Both the position numbers and the translations under genes were made by a program. From an uncultured Eubacterium sp. (lineage in GTDB: Bacteria; Bacillota; Clostridia; Lachnospirales; Lachnospiraceae), in the NCBI GenBank assembly GCA_948579355.1, contig CAPAOV010000002.1, forward strand, positions 151,290 to 215,289: 64,000 nucleotides of DNA. Direction: 5' to 3'. This document shows positions 1-8,124 of this stretch, in pieces (position 1 is the first letter of the stretch; each line of letters starts with the position of its first letter). The notes below the pieces were generated by a model. The model ran no database searches, had not been told where the DNA came from, and was given only the letters and a program-made list of their open reading frames with translations.

Positions 1-225
1 TTTCTTTCCGCCCGGTTGACCGTCTCCGGCAAAATAATTGCGAATATGGCGAAATTCATTCAACGTATTGAGTCCCGAATCCACTTCAAAAATGAGGTCG
101 CCGCCGCGACCGCCATCTCCGCCGTCCGGCCCGCCGTTCGCCACATATTTTTCCCGACGAAAGCTGACGTGACCGTCGCCTCCCTTACCGGAGCGTATTT
201 TTATTTTCGCTCTATCTGCAAACAT
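1..225 (-). CDS. obg: Obg-family GTPase, N-terminal part (cut by window edge)
   Basis: The first 75 codons of the essential ribosome-associated GTPase Obg/CgtA, which acts in late 50S assembly and stress control. The visible part is the glycine-rich Obg domain: it opens MFADRAKIKIRSGKGGDGHV, followed by FRREKYVANGGPDGGDGG, which is diagnostic of the family. The G domain lies outside the window. The start ATG at 223-225 is preceded by AGAAAGGACAG. It is the last visible gene of rplU-prp-rpmA-obg, an order conserved in Firmicutes. The 107 bp between rpmA and obg show no clear terminator, so co-transcription is likely. Confidence 0.95.
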   Translation of the reverse strand, partial: MFADRAKIKIRSGKGGDGHVSFRREKYVANGGPDGGDGGRGGDLIFEVDSGLNTLNEFRHIRNYFAGDGQPGGKK

Positions 226-332
226 ACCCTGTCCTTTCTAAAATATAAGGGCTGCACAAGGCAGCCCTGACTTATCTCTTTGATTTAGCAGGGGGCAGAA
301 AACTTCTCCCCCAACATAAGAATATCCAAAGA

Positions 333-620
333 TTATTTGCTCTCTACCGGATATACGGAAGCCTGTTTCTTATCTCTTCCTTTTCTCTCGAAACGAAGAA
401 CACCGTCTACCAAAGCATACAGTGTATCGTCTCCGCCTTTACCAACGTTTACACCCGGATGAATCTTAGTTCCACGCTGTCTGTAAAGAATATTTCCGGC
501 CAAAACAAACTGTCCGTCTGCTCTCTTCGCTCCCAGTCTCTTCGACTCGGAATCTCTGCCGTTCTTAGTTGAACCCATTCCCTTTTTATGAGCAAACATT
601 TGAAGGTTCATTTGAATCAT
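333..620 (-). CDS. rpmA: 50S ribosomal protein L27 with Prp-cleavable leader
   Basis: Ribosomal protein L27 (95 aa), whose N-terminus reaches the peptidyl-transferase centre. The protein begins MIQMNLQMFA and then HKKGMGSTKNGRDSESKRLG, the conserved L27 body. The short hydrophobic extension ending in LQMFA matches the Firmicutes leader that Prp protease removes before assembly (known for Staphylococcus aureus). The start ATG overlaps the stop of prp (ATGA), and the Shine-Dalgarno AGGAGG lies inside the last prp codons, so the two are translationally coupled. The usual second residue of the core is F (LQFFA); here it is M. Confidence 0.97.
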   Translation of the reverse strand: MIQMNLQMFAHKKGMGSTKNGRDSESKRLGAKRADGQFVLAGNILYRQRGTKIHPGVNVGKGGDDTLYALVDGVLRFERKGRDKKQASVYPVESK

Positions 621-952
621 GGTTTTTTCCTCCTAACGATTTCTACTGTCACATACTGCTTCCCATACGATTCTGAAATGCCATTTAAACCAATTACCAT
701 TGACTGCAACAGTAATTGAGCCTCTTCCGATGATTTCCCTTTAACACAAAAATCCAACATTCCGCGTTCCTCTTCGCATTCCAGAGAATATACATCATCT
801 GTCAGTTCTTCAATTGAATTGACACAATTAATGGCTAATGCAGAAACAGCAGAACAAATAATATCTAATCCATATTGCGAATATTCTGCATGTCCCTCAA
901 TATGAAAAGCGGTTATGTTCTCTTCCTGCTTTTCTACCCTGACCTGTATCAT
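617..952 (-). CDS. prp: Ribosomal-processing cysteine protease Prp
   Basis: Small cysteine protease (111 aa, YsxB family) that trims the N-terminal extension of L27. The catalytic pair is visible: His21 in GHAEYS and Cys33 in DIICSAVSAL. It sits between rplU and rpmA, as in other Firmicutes. An ATG at 950-952 is the best start; a TTG two codons upstream (956-958) is an alternative. The gene ends in ATGA overlap with rpmA, its substrate gene. Confidence 0.95.
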   Translation of the reverse strand: MIQVRVEKQEENITAFHIEGHAEYSQYGLDIICSAVSALAINCVNSIEELTDDVYSLECEEERGMLDFCVKGKSSEEAQLLLQSMVIGLNGISESYGKQYVTVEIVRRKKP

Positions 953-971
953 AAACAATCACTTCATACTA

Positions 972-1280
972 TTATGCATTGATTTTATCAATCTTTACCT
1001 GCGTGTACGGCTGTCTATGACCATTCTTTTTATGGTATCCGGTCTTTCTCTTGTATCGGTAAACAATCACTTTCTTCTCTTTTCCCTCAGCTACTACCGT
1101 TGCTTTTACGGAAGCTCCTTCTACCGTCGGCGTACCAACTTTCACTTCCTTATCACCAACTAAAAGTACCTGTTCAAACGTCACCTCAGAGCCGGCCTCG
1201 GCGCCAAGTTTCTCAACTTTAATGACGTCGCCCTCCTGAACTTTATACTGTTTACCACCGGTTGCTATAATTGCGTACAT
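972..1280 (-). CDS. rplU: 50S ribosomal protein L21
   Basis: Ribosomal protein L21 (102 aa). It begins MYAIIATGGKQYKVQEGD and ends TQVKIDKINA, the standard L21 ends. The ATG at 1278-1280 follows TTAGGAGGTGCTAT, a near-perfect Shine-Dalgarno, so a 10-residue upstream in-frame extension is rejected. First gene of the rplU-prp-rpmA-obg operon. It has its own sigma-A-type promoter (1371-1400) and a structured leader. Confidence 0.97.
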   Translation of the reverse strand: MYAIIATGGKQYKVQEGDVIKVEKLGAEAGSEVTFEQVLLVGDKEVKVGTPTVEGASVKATVVAEGKEKKVIVYRYKRKTGYHKKNGHRQPYTQVKIDKINA

Positions 1281-1364
1281 ATAGCACCTCCTAATAAATT
1301 TACTCGCCAACTACGGCGTCCGCCCCGCATAAAGGCAGAACTATAACCTCGTTGTGCGGCATAC
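1281..1364 (-). ncRNA. Ribosomal protein L21 mRNA leader (candidate autoregulatory RNA)
   Basis: The roughly 85-nt 5' leader between the rplU promoter and its Shine-Dalgarno. In the RNA direction it holds CCGCA (1354-1358) able to pair with TGCGG (1325-1329), enclosing a purine-rich loop, followed by GGACGCCGTAGTTGGCG before the ribosome site. An L21 leader RNA family is known in Firmicutes at exactly this place. The match here is by position and by eye, not by covariance model. Confidence 0.6.
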
Positions 1365-1370
1365 TGGAAT

Positions 1371-1400
1371 AGTATAGCATTGCTACTTCCCAAATGTCAA
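1371..1400 (-). promoter_or_regulatory. Sigma-A-type promoter of rplU operon
   Basis: On the minus strand TTGACA (1395-1400), an 18-bp spacer, then TATACT (1371-1376). It lies between the end of the chemoreceptor gene (stop near 1424) and rplU. It explains how the ribosomal operon is transcribed separately from the chemoreceptor. Confidence 0.8.
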
Positions 1401-1423
1401 GCAATTTATGGAATTAAATCCTT

Positions 1424-3142
1424 TTATAACTGGAAGAAGTTCATATCCTTTTCCAAATCAGTCGCCATTGCTTTCAACGTATCTGCCTTATCTGCCAATA
1501 CTCCCATTGCTCCATTCAGCTCGGTCATAGCAGCCATTGTTTCCTCCGTAGCCGCCACATTTTGTTCGGATACCGCTGACAAATTCTGAATTACATCCGT
1601 CACTTTCTCGCGCGCCAAATCACAATTATCCGTGTCCTTCTGAATCACGCAAATTTCGTCTCTGGAAGTTTGAATACCTTTGCTAACGCCATTAAACTTC
1701 TCTTTTGTATCCTGCAGTCTTTCCTGTTGTTCAGAAATGATTTCCTGCATCTGATTCATAGCGTCGACGGTATTTTGCGACTCTCTGGCAAGATTTTGAA
1801 TGACCTGTTCAATCGATGCTGCGGAACTGTTCGATTCTTCTGCCAGCTTTTGTATCTCCGAAGCCACTACGGCAAATCCTTTTCCACTCTCTCCTGCTCG
1901 TGCGGCCTCGATGCTGGCGTTCAGGGAAAGCAGGTTCGTTTCTTCCGCAATCGAAGAAATCATAATAATGGCTTCCTGTATTTTTGTCACAGATTCGTCC
2001 GTCAGTTTTACCTGTCTTTCGATTCGTTTTACCGCCTCGTATGTACGGTCGCTGGATTCACTCAACTCCGTAATAATCAAATCGGCTTCCGTCTTTGCCT
2101 GTTCCATCTTTTCCGATGTATCATTTAATGTATCTACTTTATTAACAATCTGTGAAATGGAATTTCCCATCTCACTCACATTCATTGTTGCATTTTCAAT
2201 ATCCTCGGCCTGAGACACGGCGCCTTGTGAAATATCATCCATCGCATGGCTGATTTCATCAACCGTTGAATTTGTCTGCCTTGCCAAATCATTCATTTCC
2301 TGTCCGGAGGAAGAAAGCATATCCGAAGACTGTTTCAAATTCCCGATAATCATACGCAGCTCTTCCATCAAAGACTGAAGCGCATTTCCCATGACTCCGA
2401 GTTCGTCCTTTCGTTTTATAATTTTCTCGTCTACCTGTACTCGAAGGTCTCCGTGGGATAACGAGTCAAGCATGATGCCTGTCTTTTGTACTGCTTTCCC
2501 TATTTTGTTGGCGATAAACAAAACGACAACGGCGGCAATCAAAAATAAAAAGAGAGCAATTCCGCATACTCCAATGACTTTATAGCGAATGGTAGAATCC
2601 ACTTTCGCCGTCGGCTTTCCAGCAAATATCATCCCAACAACAGAGCCGTCGCCATTTTTTATCGGAATGTAATAGGCATAATATTTACTATCGTTAATTG
2701 TCAGATTAGTAGCAGAATACTCTCTTCCGTTTTGAATAACCTCTGTCGTCACTTCTTCCGACGCTTTTGTACCTAAAATCCGTTTTCCCGTTTCGGCGTC
2801 AAACAGCGAAGTGGCTCTTCTTGTATCACCGAAAAACAGCGTAATCTCCACATCAGAATATTTAGCAAAACTATCGATAAGTTTTTCATCCTCTGTCGCA
2901 TTAAAGGAACCTTTCATCAACATATCGCCATTCAGCGAATAATCGCCGTCATCCAATGCATCATAGGCAGCGCTCACACTGTAGCAGACATCTTTTAAGC
3001 CCGCCAAAGATTCTTCCTCAAGACCGGAACTCATCGAATTAATCGCATAAATTGTAATAATCCCGGTCAAAATAAGCATAGAAACAAGCGTCAACGCTAA
3101 AATCTGTAACCGAATTGTTAATCTTATCTTCTTTTTATTCAT
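1424..3142 (-). CDS. Methyl-accepting chemotaxis protein with Cache-type sensor
   Basis: Transmembrane chemoreceptor (572 aa). An N-terminal membrane helix (about residues 10-32) is followed by a periplasmic-side Cache-like domain (about 33-190), a second helix (GVCGIALFLFLIAAVVVLFI), a HAMP segment and a long helical signalling domain. The conserved cytoplasmic tip is EETNLLSLNASIEAARAGE. The ligand is unknown. I place the start at ATG 3140-3142: the upstream in-frame ATG (3152-3154) is itself part of the Shine-Dalgarno ATGGAGGAG. It has its own promoter and interrupts the usual rng-rplU adjacency. Confidence 0.93.
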   Translation of the reverse strand: MNKKKIRLTIRLQILALTLVSMLILTGIITIYAINSMSSGLEEESLAGLKDVCYSVSAAYDALDDGDYSLNGDMLMKGSFNATEDEKLIDSFAKYSDVEITLFFGDTRRATSLFDAETGKRILGTKASEEVTTEVIQNGREYSATNLTINDSKYYAYYIPIKNGDGSVVGMIFAGKPTAKVDSTIRYKVIGVCGIALFLFLIAAVVVLFIANKIGKAVQKTGIMLDSLSHGDLRVQVDEKIIKRKDELGVMGNALQSLMEELRMIIGNLKQSSDMLSSSGQEMNDLARQTNSTVDEISHAMDDISQGAVSQAEDIENATMNVSEMGNSISQIVNKVDTLNDTSEKMEQAKTEADLIITELSESSDRTYEAVKRIERQVKLTDESVTKIQEAIIMISSIAEETNLLSLNASIEAARAGESGKGFAVVASEIQKLAEESNSSAASIEQVIQNLARESQNTVDAMNQMQEIISEQQERLQDTKEKFNGVSKGIQTSRDEICVIQKDTDNCDLAREKVTDVIQNLSAVSEQNVAATEETMAAMTELNGAMGVLADKADTLKAMATDLEKDMNFFQL

Positions 3143-3195
3143 ATTCTCCTCCATTCTGAAACATCTTATTCCTTTTTCCTTTGGATATACAATAT

Positions 3196-3224
3196 ATCAT
3201 ATCACTATTAAAGAAAAAAATCAA
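3196..3224 (-). promoter_or_regulatory. Promoter of the chemoreceptor gene
   Basis: Minus strand: TTGATT (3219-3224), 17-bp spacer, TATGAT (3196-3201) with an extended-minus-10 TG one base upstream. The minus-35 overlaps the rng stop codon. No motility-sigma (sigma-D) consensus was seen. Confidence 0.65.
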
Positions 3225-4375
3225 TTCCCAAAAGATTCCCATAAAGGCGCTCTTGTTTTCATCCTTGTAATCTCAGCCAAACCAAGTTTTGTTATGTCAA
3301 TCAGAGATGTTCTTGTCTTATCCTTTTGCAGTTCTCCCTGCAGCAAATCAAATAATTGCCGCTCGTTTTGCTTGTTTTTCATATCAATGAAATCTACTAA
3401 AATAATGCCTGAAATGTTGCGAACCCGAATCTGTCTTGCCACCTCTTTTGCCGCCTCGCAATTAATCTTAAAAAAAGTAGTCTCCCTGCTTCTCTTACCG
3501 TCTATCGCCTTGCCGGTGTTGACATCAATCACCGTCAGCGCCTCGGTCGGCTCGATTACCAGATTGCCACCGCTTTTGAGCCATACACGTTTCTCTGATA
3601 CTTTCTGAAGCTTTGTTCCTATGCCAAGAAGCTTTTCCAGAGGATAGGAAGAATCCTCGTAAAACTGAACTTTATCCACTCCCTGTGCCTGCAAATCGTC
3701 GTATACGGTACGGATATCGGTAATAATGCGGTCATATTCTTCCTGCCGGCAGCTACGGATATATGGCATATAAAAAGGGTCTGCCTTACGGAGCCGGGAG
3801 AAACAAACCCGATACCGGCTATGCTCCATCATGGAATGCAGCTCTCCCACCAGGCGTTCGCATTCTTCCCGAATCACTGCCAAACCGGCCTCTGCGGCAT
3901 TCGTCCGCAATACGATTCCGTACTCTTCTTCTGAAAATTCCTCCAGCAAAGGCTGCAGACGCTTTTTCTCTTCCTCTCCTATCTTTTTCGATATCTGTTT
4001 ACTGCTGTTTTGTGTTGTCACGACGCAATAATAACCGACCAGCTCAATGGCCTGTGTGACGACCGGCTGTTTTGTCTTCACTGCCGCTTTTTTCACCTGA
4101 ACAACCAAATCGTCGCCGACACGTATTTTCTTTCCCGCACATTCCGTCTCCGGCATATAGCAGATAACGCCCTCTTTGATTTCAACAAAGACAGCGCGGA
4201 TATTTTGCACAATATTCTGCACGCGCCCCACATAAATATCGCCCACTTGCGGCGCTTCTTCCTGATGCCGTTCTCCGACTACAAGGTCGTATAGTCTATT
4301 TTCGCTCTGATAAAACAAAATGGGGCGGTCTCTGTATTGCGTAATAACAATTTCGTTGCGGCCGTTCACATTCAT
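3221..4375 (-). CDS. rng: Ribonuclease E/G family endoribonuclease, short form
   Basis: Endoribonuclease of the RNase E/G family (384 aa), acting in rRNA and mRNA processing. An S1 domain is seen near residues 35-110 (VGDIYVGRVQNIVQNIRAVFVEI), and the DNase-I-like catalytic core carries the metal-binding aspartates in TVIDVNTGK and ILVDFIDM. It ends at LAEITRMKTRAPLWESFGN, so the Zn-link cysteines that follow in E. coli RNase G (usual length about 490) are absent. The start ATG 4373-4375 overlaps the upstream stop (ATGA) with AAAGGGGG before it; 26 further in-frame residues upstream lie in the preceding gene and are rejected. Confidence 0.9.
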   Translation of the reverse strand: MNVNGRNEIVITQYRDRPILFYQSENRLYDLVVGERHQEEAPQVGDIYVGRVQNIVQNIRAVFVEIKEGVICYMPETECAGKKIRVGDDLVVQVKKAAVKTKQPVVTQAIELVGYYCVVTTQNSSKQISKKIGEEEKKRLQPLLEEFSEEEYGIVLRTNAAEAGLAVIREECERLVGELHSMMEHSRYRVCFSRLRKADPFYMPYIRSCRQEEYDRIITDIRTVYDDLQAQGVDKVQFYEDSSYPLEKLLGIGTKLQKVSEKRVWLKSGGNLVIEPTEALTVIDVNTGKAIDGKRSRETTFFKINCEAAKEVARQIRVRNISGIILVDFIDMKNKQNERQLFDLLQGELQKDKTRTSLIDITKLGLAEITRMKTRAPLWESFGN

Positions 4376-5109
4376 GCGCCCCCTTTCTCTTTGACTTCCG
4401 AAAAATACATCTGCAGCCGGTGTACCTGTAACATATGGGCAGGAAGTTCCCAACCGCAGAAACGGCAGAAAGCGTCGATTACCAACTCCGGTTTTATATT
4501 TTCGGCGCTGCCGCTTGTCAACTGCATATAAATTGCCTCTCCCTCATATTGACAGTGTAGGACGCCATAATCTTCTCCCGTCTTCCCTGAAAATTCAGAC
4601 AGGGAAAACGCATCTGCCAGAATATTCCCGCGAATATCCATTTCCCTTTCTGTCTTTTTTGTCTTCTTCGTAACATAAACATGCGGCTGTTCCATAAAGG
4701 AAAGCCATTGTTCCCGATAGTCTGCCGGCCAGATGCCTTTTTCTTTCTCAACTACCATATAATCCGCACGGCGCAGAAGCGACATAGAATTTTTAAATCC
4801 CTCCGGCATAATTTCAATTTGCGTCACAAAAATCTCATCCGTCATATATTGGTTCAGATATTCCGCCAGTTGTCGTAAGGACTTATCTTCCGGCAGCGTA
4901 TGAAACTCCACGTCAATATACTCGCCGTCGCTCGTCACACCGACGCCGAGCGGCGAGGCAAAACTCATCAACTGGTGGGGACTGTATCCTTTCGAGTACG
5001 CCACATCCATCTTCGCGCGGCGCAGCGCTTTCTGAAAGAAACGCATACAATCCAGATGTCCAATAAACTTAAGGGAACCTGTCTTCGTAAATCTCATCCG
5101 TACTTTCAT
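4372..5109 (-). CDS. TIGR03936/DUF2344 radical-SAM-linked protein
   Basis: A 245-aa protein of the TIGR03936 (DUF2344) family. It begins MKVRMRFTKTGSLKFIGHLD, typical of the family, and has no cysteine cluster. Its exact function is not established. It is nearly always encoded next to, or fused with, a TIGR03960 radical SAM protein, as here, where the two overlap by ATGA. The three-gene overlap TIGR03960-TIGR03936-rng suggests a shared RNA- or translation-related role (inference). Confidence 0.88.
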   Translation of the reverse strand: MKVRMRFTKTGSLKFIGHLDCMRFFQKALRRAKMDVAYSKGYSPHQLMSFASPLGVGVTSDGEYIDVEFHTLPEDKSLRQLAEYLNQYMTDEIFVTQIEIMPEGFKNSMSLLRRADYMVVEKEKGIWPADYREQWLSFMEQPHVYVTKKTKKTEREMDIRGNILADAFSLSEFSGKTGEDYGVLHCQYEGEAIYMQLTSGSAENIKPELVIDAFCRFCGWELPAHMLQVHRLQMYFSEVKEKGGA

Positions 5110-7028
5110 GCCAGCACCTCGCTTTCCTTTCCGTCATCTTCCGGTACAGCCGCACACTCTGCTGCTTTCCTGTCGGAAACGCATATTCCGGTATTCCACT
5201 TGGCTGCGCCGCAGCCACTACACTGCACACGGCAGTTCGGCGTCACTTTGCCGGCTTTCGCCTTTTCGTATTCACGCCACAAAAATTTCCTGCTGACACC
5301 AATATCAATAAAATCCCAAGGGAAAATTTCGTCTCTGCCACGCTCCCGATAATTATAGAAATATCTGTCAACCCCGTTCGCATCCAATACTTCATTCCAA
5401 ATCTGCGGCTGGAACCAGTCTGTCCATGCGTCAAAGAGACATCCCCGCCGATACGCCTCCTCAATAACCGGAGCCAGACGGCGGTCGCCTCTGGCAAAAA
5501 TGCCCTCTAATTCCGAAGTCACGGCATCGTGGCACTGATATTTAATGGAGCGCTGGTTCACCTGTTCGCGCACTTTCCCTTTCAGATATTTTCTCTTATT
5601 TTCAAAATATTCCGCCGTCTGCATCGGGGCCCACTGGAACGGCGTAAACGGTTTGGGAACAAAAAACGACGTACTGGCAGTAATCTCCGGCCTGCCCTGA
5701 CGCTCTTCTTTCGGCAACTCAAAATAGGCAGCGGCAATCGTATTTGCCAATTCCGCTATTGCCGCAATATCCGCATCCTCCTCTTCCGGTAAACCAAGCA
5801 TAAAATACAGTTTAACCCGTTTCCATCCTCCCTCAAAAGCCTCTCTGGCCCCCTTGATAATTATCTCTTCGGTCAGGCCTTTATTAATCACATCACGCAT
5901 CCTCTGTGAGCCGGCCTCGGGAGCAAATGTCAGGCTGCTCTTACGCACATCCTGTACCTTACTCATAACATCCAGAGAAAAAGCGTCGATGCGCAGGGAA
6001 GGCAACGCCAGATTCAGCTTCCTCTGCTCCCCCTGCTCCATCAGATAATAGACCAGTTCCGGCAATTCCTTGTAATCGCTGGAGCTTAACGAGCTCAAGG
6101 TAATTTCCTCATAGCCCGTATTATCTAACATTTCCAGCGCGCGTTCTTTTAGAAATGCCAGACTCCTCGGACGAATGGGACGATAAATCATACCCGCCTG
6201 ACAAAAACGGCAGCCGCGGATGCAGCCTCGCTGAATCTCCAGTACAACGCGGTCCTGCGTGGCGCGGATATAAGGAACTAACGGTTTCGACGGATAATAA
6301 GTATCGCTCAAATCGTCCACTACCTGTTTTTGCACCTGACTCGGCGCCTCTTCACAATTGGGTTTCATGGAAGCAATCGTTCCGTTCGTCTTATAAGAGA
6401 CGTCATAGAGTTCCGGCACATAAATCCCCGGCACCTGCGCCGCACGTTTTAAAAACGTAAGCCGGTCTTCGCCATTCTCTCTTGCCGTGCGGTAGGCGTC
6501 TAACAATTCACGGTAAGCCGTCTCACCCTCTCCGATATAAAAGAGGTCAAAAAAGGGAGCAACTGGCTCCGGATTGTACGTGCAGGGGCCGCCGCCGATG
6601 ACAATCGGGGAATCCCATGTACGTTCCGCGGCATATAACGGTATACCGGACAAATCAAGGATTTGTAAAATATTCGTATAGCACATCTCATACTGAATCG
6701 TAATGCCAAGAAAGTCAAAATCACGCACCGGCTGCTGGCTCTCAAGCGCAAACAGCGGTATCTCTTTCTCGCGCATTATTTTATCCATATCCGGCCACGG
6801 GGAATATACGCGCTCACAGTAGACATCATCCCAGCAATTGAACATATCGTATAGAATCTGAATACCAAGATGAGACATGCCTATCTCATAGACATCCGGA
6901 AAACACATACAGAAACGGATGTCTACCTCAGACAAATCTTTCTTTACCATATTAATTTCATTCCCTATATAACGGGCAGGTTTCTCAACCTGCATTAAAA
7001 TATCGTCGCCGAGTGCTAATTTTCTCAT
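5106..7028 (-). CDS. TIGR03960 family B12-binding/radical SAM protein
   Basis: A 640-aa radical SAM enzyme. An N-terminal B12-binding-like part (about 30-180) contains MSHLGIQILYDMFNC and IVIGGGPCTYNPEP. The radical SAM core follows with the cluster cysteines Cys269, Cys273 and Cys276 in RGCIRGCRFCQAG. A small Cys-rich C-terminus (RVQCSGCGAAKW) may bind a second metal. The substrate is unknown. The start ATG 7026-7028 is preceded by CGGAGGATAAACAAGAGC, slightly long spacing. First gene of the operon leading to rng, behind a strong promoter. Confidence 0.9.
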   Translation of the reverse strand: MRKLALGDDILMQVEKPARYIGNEINMVKKDLSEVDIRFCMCFPDVYEIGMSHLGIQILYDMFNCWDDVYCERVYSPWPDMDKIMREKEIPLFALESQQPVRDFDFLGITIQYEMCYTNILQILDLSGIPLYAAERTWDSPIVIGGGPCTYNPEPVAPFFDLFYIGEGETAYRELLDAYRTARENGEDRLTFLKRAAQVPGIYVPELYDVSYKTNGTIASMKPNCEEAPSQVQKQVVDDLSDTYYPSKPLVPYIRATQDRVVLEIQRGCIRGCRFCQAGMIYRPIRPRSLAFLKERALEMLDNTGYEEITLSSLSSSDYKELPELVYYLMEQGEQRKLNLALPSLRIDAFSLDVMSKVQDVRKSSLTFAPEAGSQRMRDVINKGLTEEIIIKGAREAFEGGWKRVKLYFMLGLPEEEDADIAAIAELANTIAAAYFELPKEERQGRPEITASTSFFVPKPFTPFQWAPMQTAEYFENKRKYLKGKVREQVNQRSIKYQCHDAVTSELEGIFARGDRRLAPVIEEAYRRGCLFDAWTDWFQPQIWNEVLDANGVDRYFYNYRERGRDEIFPWDFIDIGVSRKFLWREYEKAKAGKVTPNCRVQCSGCGAAKWNTGICVSDRKAAECAAVPEDDGKESEVLA

Positions 7029-7070
7029 GCTCTTGTTTATCCTCCGTCCTGCAGTAAATGATATTTCATC

Positions 7071-7100
7071 ATTATACACAACTTGTTGATATACTGTCAA
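7071..7100 (-). promoter_or_regulatory. Promoter of the TIGR03960-TIGR03936-rng operon
   Basis: Minus strand TTGACA (7095-7100), 18-bp spacer, TATAAT (7071-7076). Divergent from the zinc-ribbon gene at 7170. Confidence 0.8.
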
Positions 7101-7169
7101 ATACCTTGCCTCTTTTTTCGGATTATGATATATTGAAACAAGTAAATGAAAGCAAAGGAGGGACTTACC

Positions 7170-8060
7170 ATGGGTTGGTGTCCAAAATGTAGAAATGAAT
7201 ATGTGGAGGGAATCACGGTGTGTCCGGATTGTAACATTGATTTGACGGATGAGTTACCGGCAGAAGAAAATGAAATGGAACCTGCCATTCTCGAACATGT
7301 CTCCCATGAACAAATCGGCGCCCAATGCGTTTTACTGTTACAACACCACGGTTTGCAAACGGCCGGATTAATGCCTGTCCAGGAAGATGATGAAACATAT
7401 GAAGATGGCTTTTACGTTGTTGTAGCTTCTTTTGAGCGGGAAGCTGCCGCAATGGTGTACAAAGACTTTGATTCTTTAGAAGATATGGCACGGCAATACG
7501 CACCGGAAAATATACAGGAAATGGAAAAGGATATGTCCGACTTACAAGAGGAAGAGGCCAACATAATGTTTACCGAACTGCGTACCGAATCGAGCAGCGT
7601 CTATGTTAAGAAAAAGGATAAGTATACGGATTTAAAATTCAGCGGCATCTCCTTTATTATCTTCTCCCTTATAGGCGCCGGACTGCTGGCAGCTAATTAT
7701 CTGGAATACATCAATATGTTTAATACCTTTTCTTCTCTTATTATGGCTATCGTATTCCTCATTTTCCTTTGTGTCGGCATAACATCTTTGCTGCGCGCCA
7801 AAAAAATGAAAAATTTAGTCTCACAGGAAGAGAAAGTAAGCGATGAAATTCTCCTCTGGATAGAAGAAAACATTACGGATGAATGGATTCACACATTGGT
7901 TGACTCTGAAGAAAGCGATGAGAACAACTATTTCCATGCCCACGGCGCCATGTGCCAACGGGCTGCCGAACAATTTCCTCTTCTCAACGCCAACTACATC
8001 GACCAATTAATGGACGAGCGTTATAACGAATACTGCGAAAACAAACAAGAGGAAGAATAA
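7170..8060 (+). CDS. Zinc-ribbon membrane protein of unknown function
   Basis: A 296-aa protein that opens MGWCPKCRNEYVEGITVCPDC, a four-cysteine zinc ribbon, followed by an acidic region that resembles a signal-transducing PII-like or DUF2007-type fold only loosely. Two adjacent membrane helices lie near residues 155-205, and the C-terminal soluble part is acidic. The start at 7170 is set by AAAGGAGGGACTTACC. It is transcribed divergently from the radical SAM operon and alone. No family name is certain. Confidence 0.75.
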   Translation: MGWCPKCRNEYVEGITVCPDCNIDLTDELPAEENEMEPAILEHVSHEQIGAQCVLLLQHHGLQTAGLMPVQEDDETYEDGFYVVVASFEREAAAMVYKDFDSLEDMARQYAPENIQEMEKDMSDLQEEEANIMFTELRTESSSVYVKKKDKYTDLKFSGISFIIFSLIGAGLLAANYLEYINMFNTFSSLIMAIVFLIFLCVGITSLLRAKKMKNLVSQEEKVSDEILLWIEENITDEWIHTLVDSEESDENNYFHAHGAMCQRAAEQFPLLNANYIDQLMDERYNEYCENKQEEE

Positions 8061-8086
8061 CTATTTCAGAAGATATTTGACAGGTT

Positions 8087-8124
8087 AGCCTGACGGCAGC
8101 AAACCGACTTGCTGCCATCAGGCT
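8087..8124. terminator. Hairpin between convergent genes
   Basis: Inverted repeat AGCCTGACGGCAGCA / TGCTGCCATCAGGCT with one mismatch and an 8-base loop, between the zinc-ribbon gene and the convergent flippase gene. The T-tract is weak (ATTTCATT on plus), so efficiency is uncertain. It probably serves both strands. Confidence 0.6.

Noticed and set aside
1670..2213. Plus-strand open frames opposite the chemoreceptor
   Set aside because: Shadows of the helical signalling domain; no ribosome site or family match.
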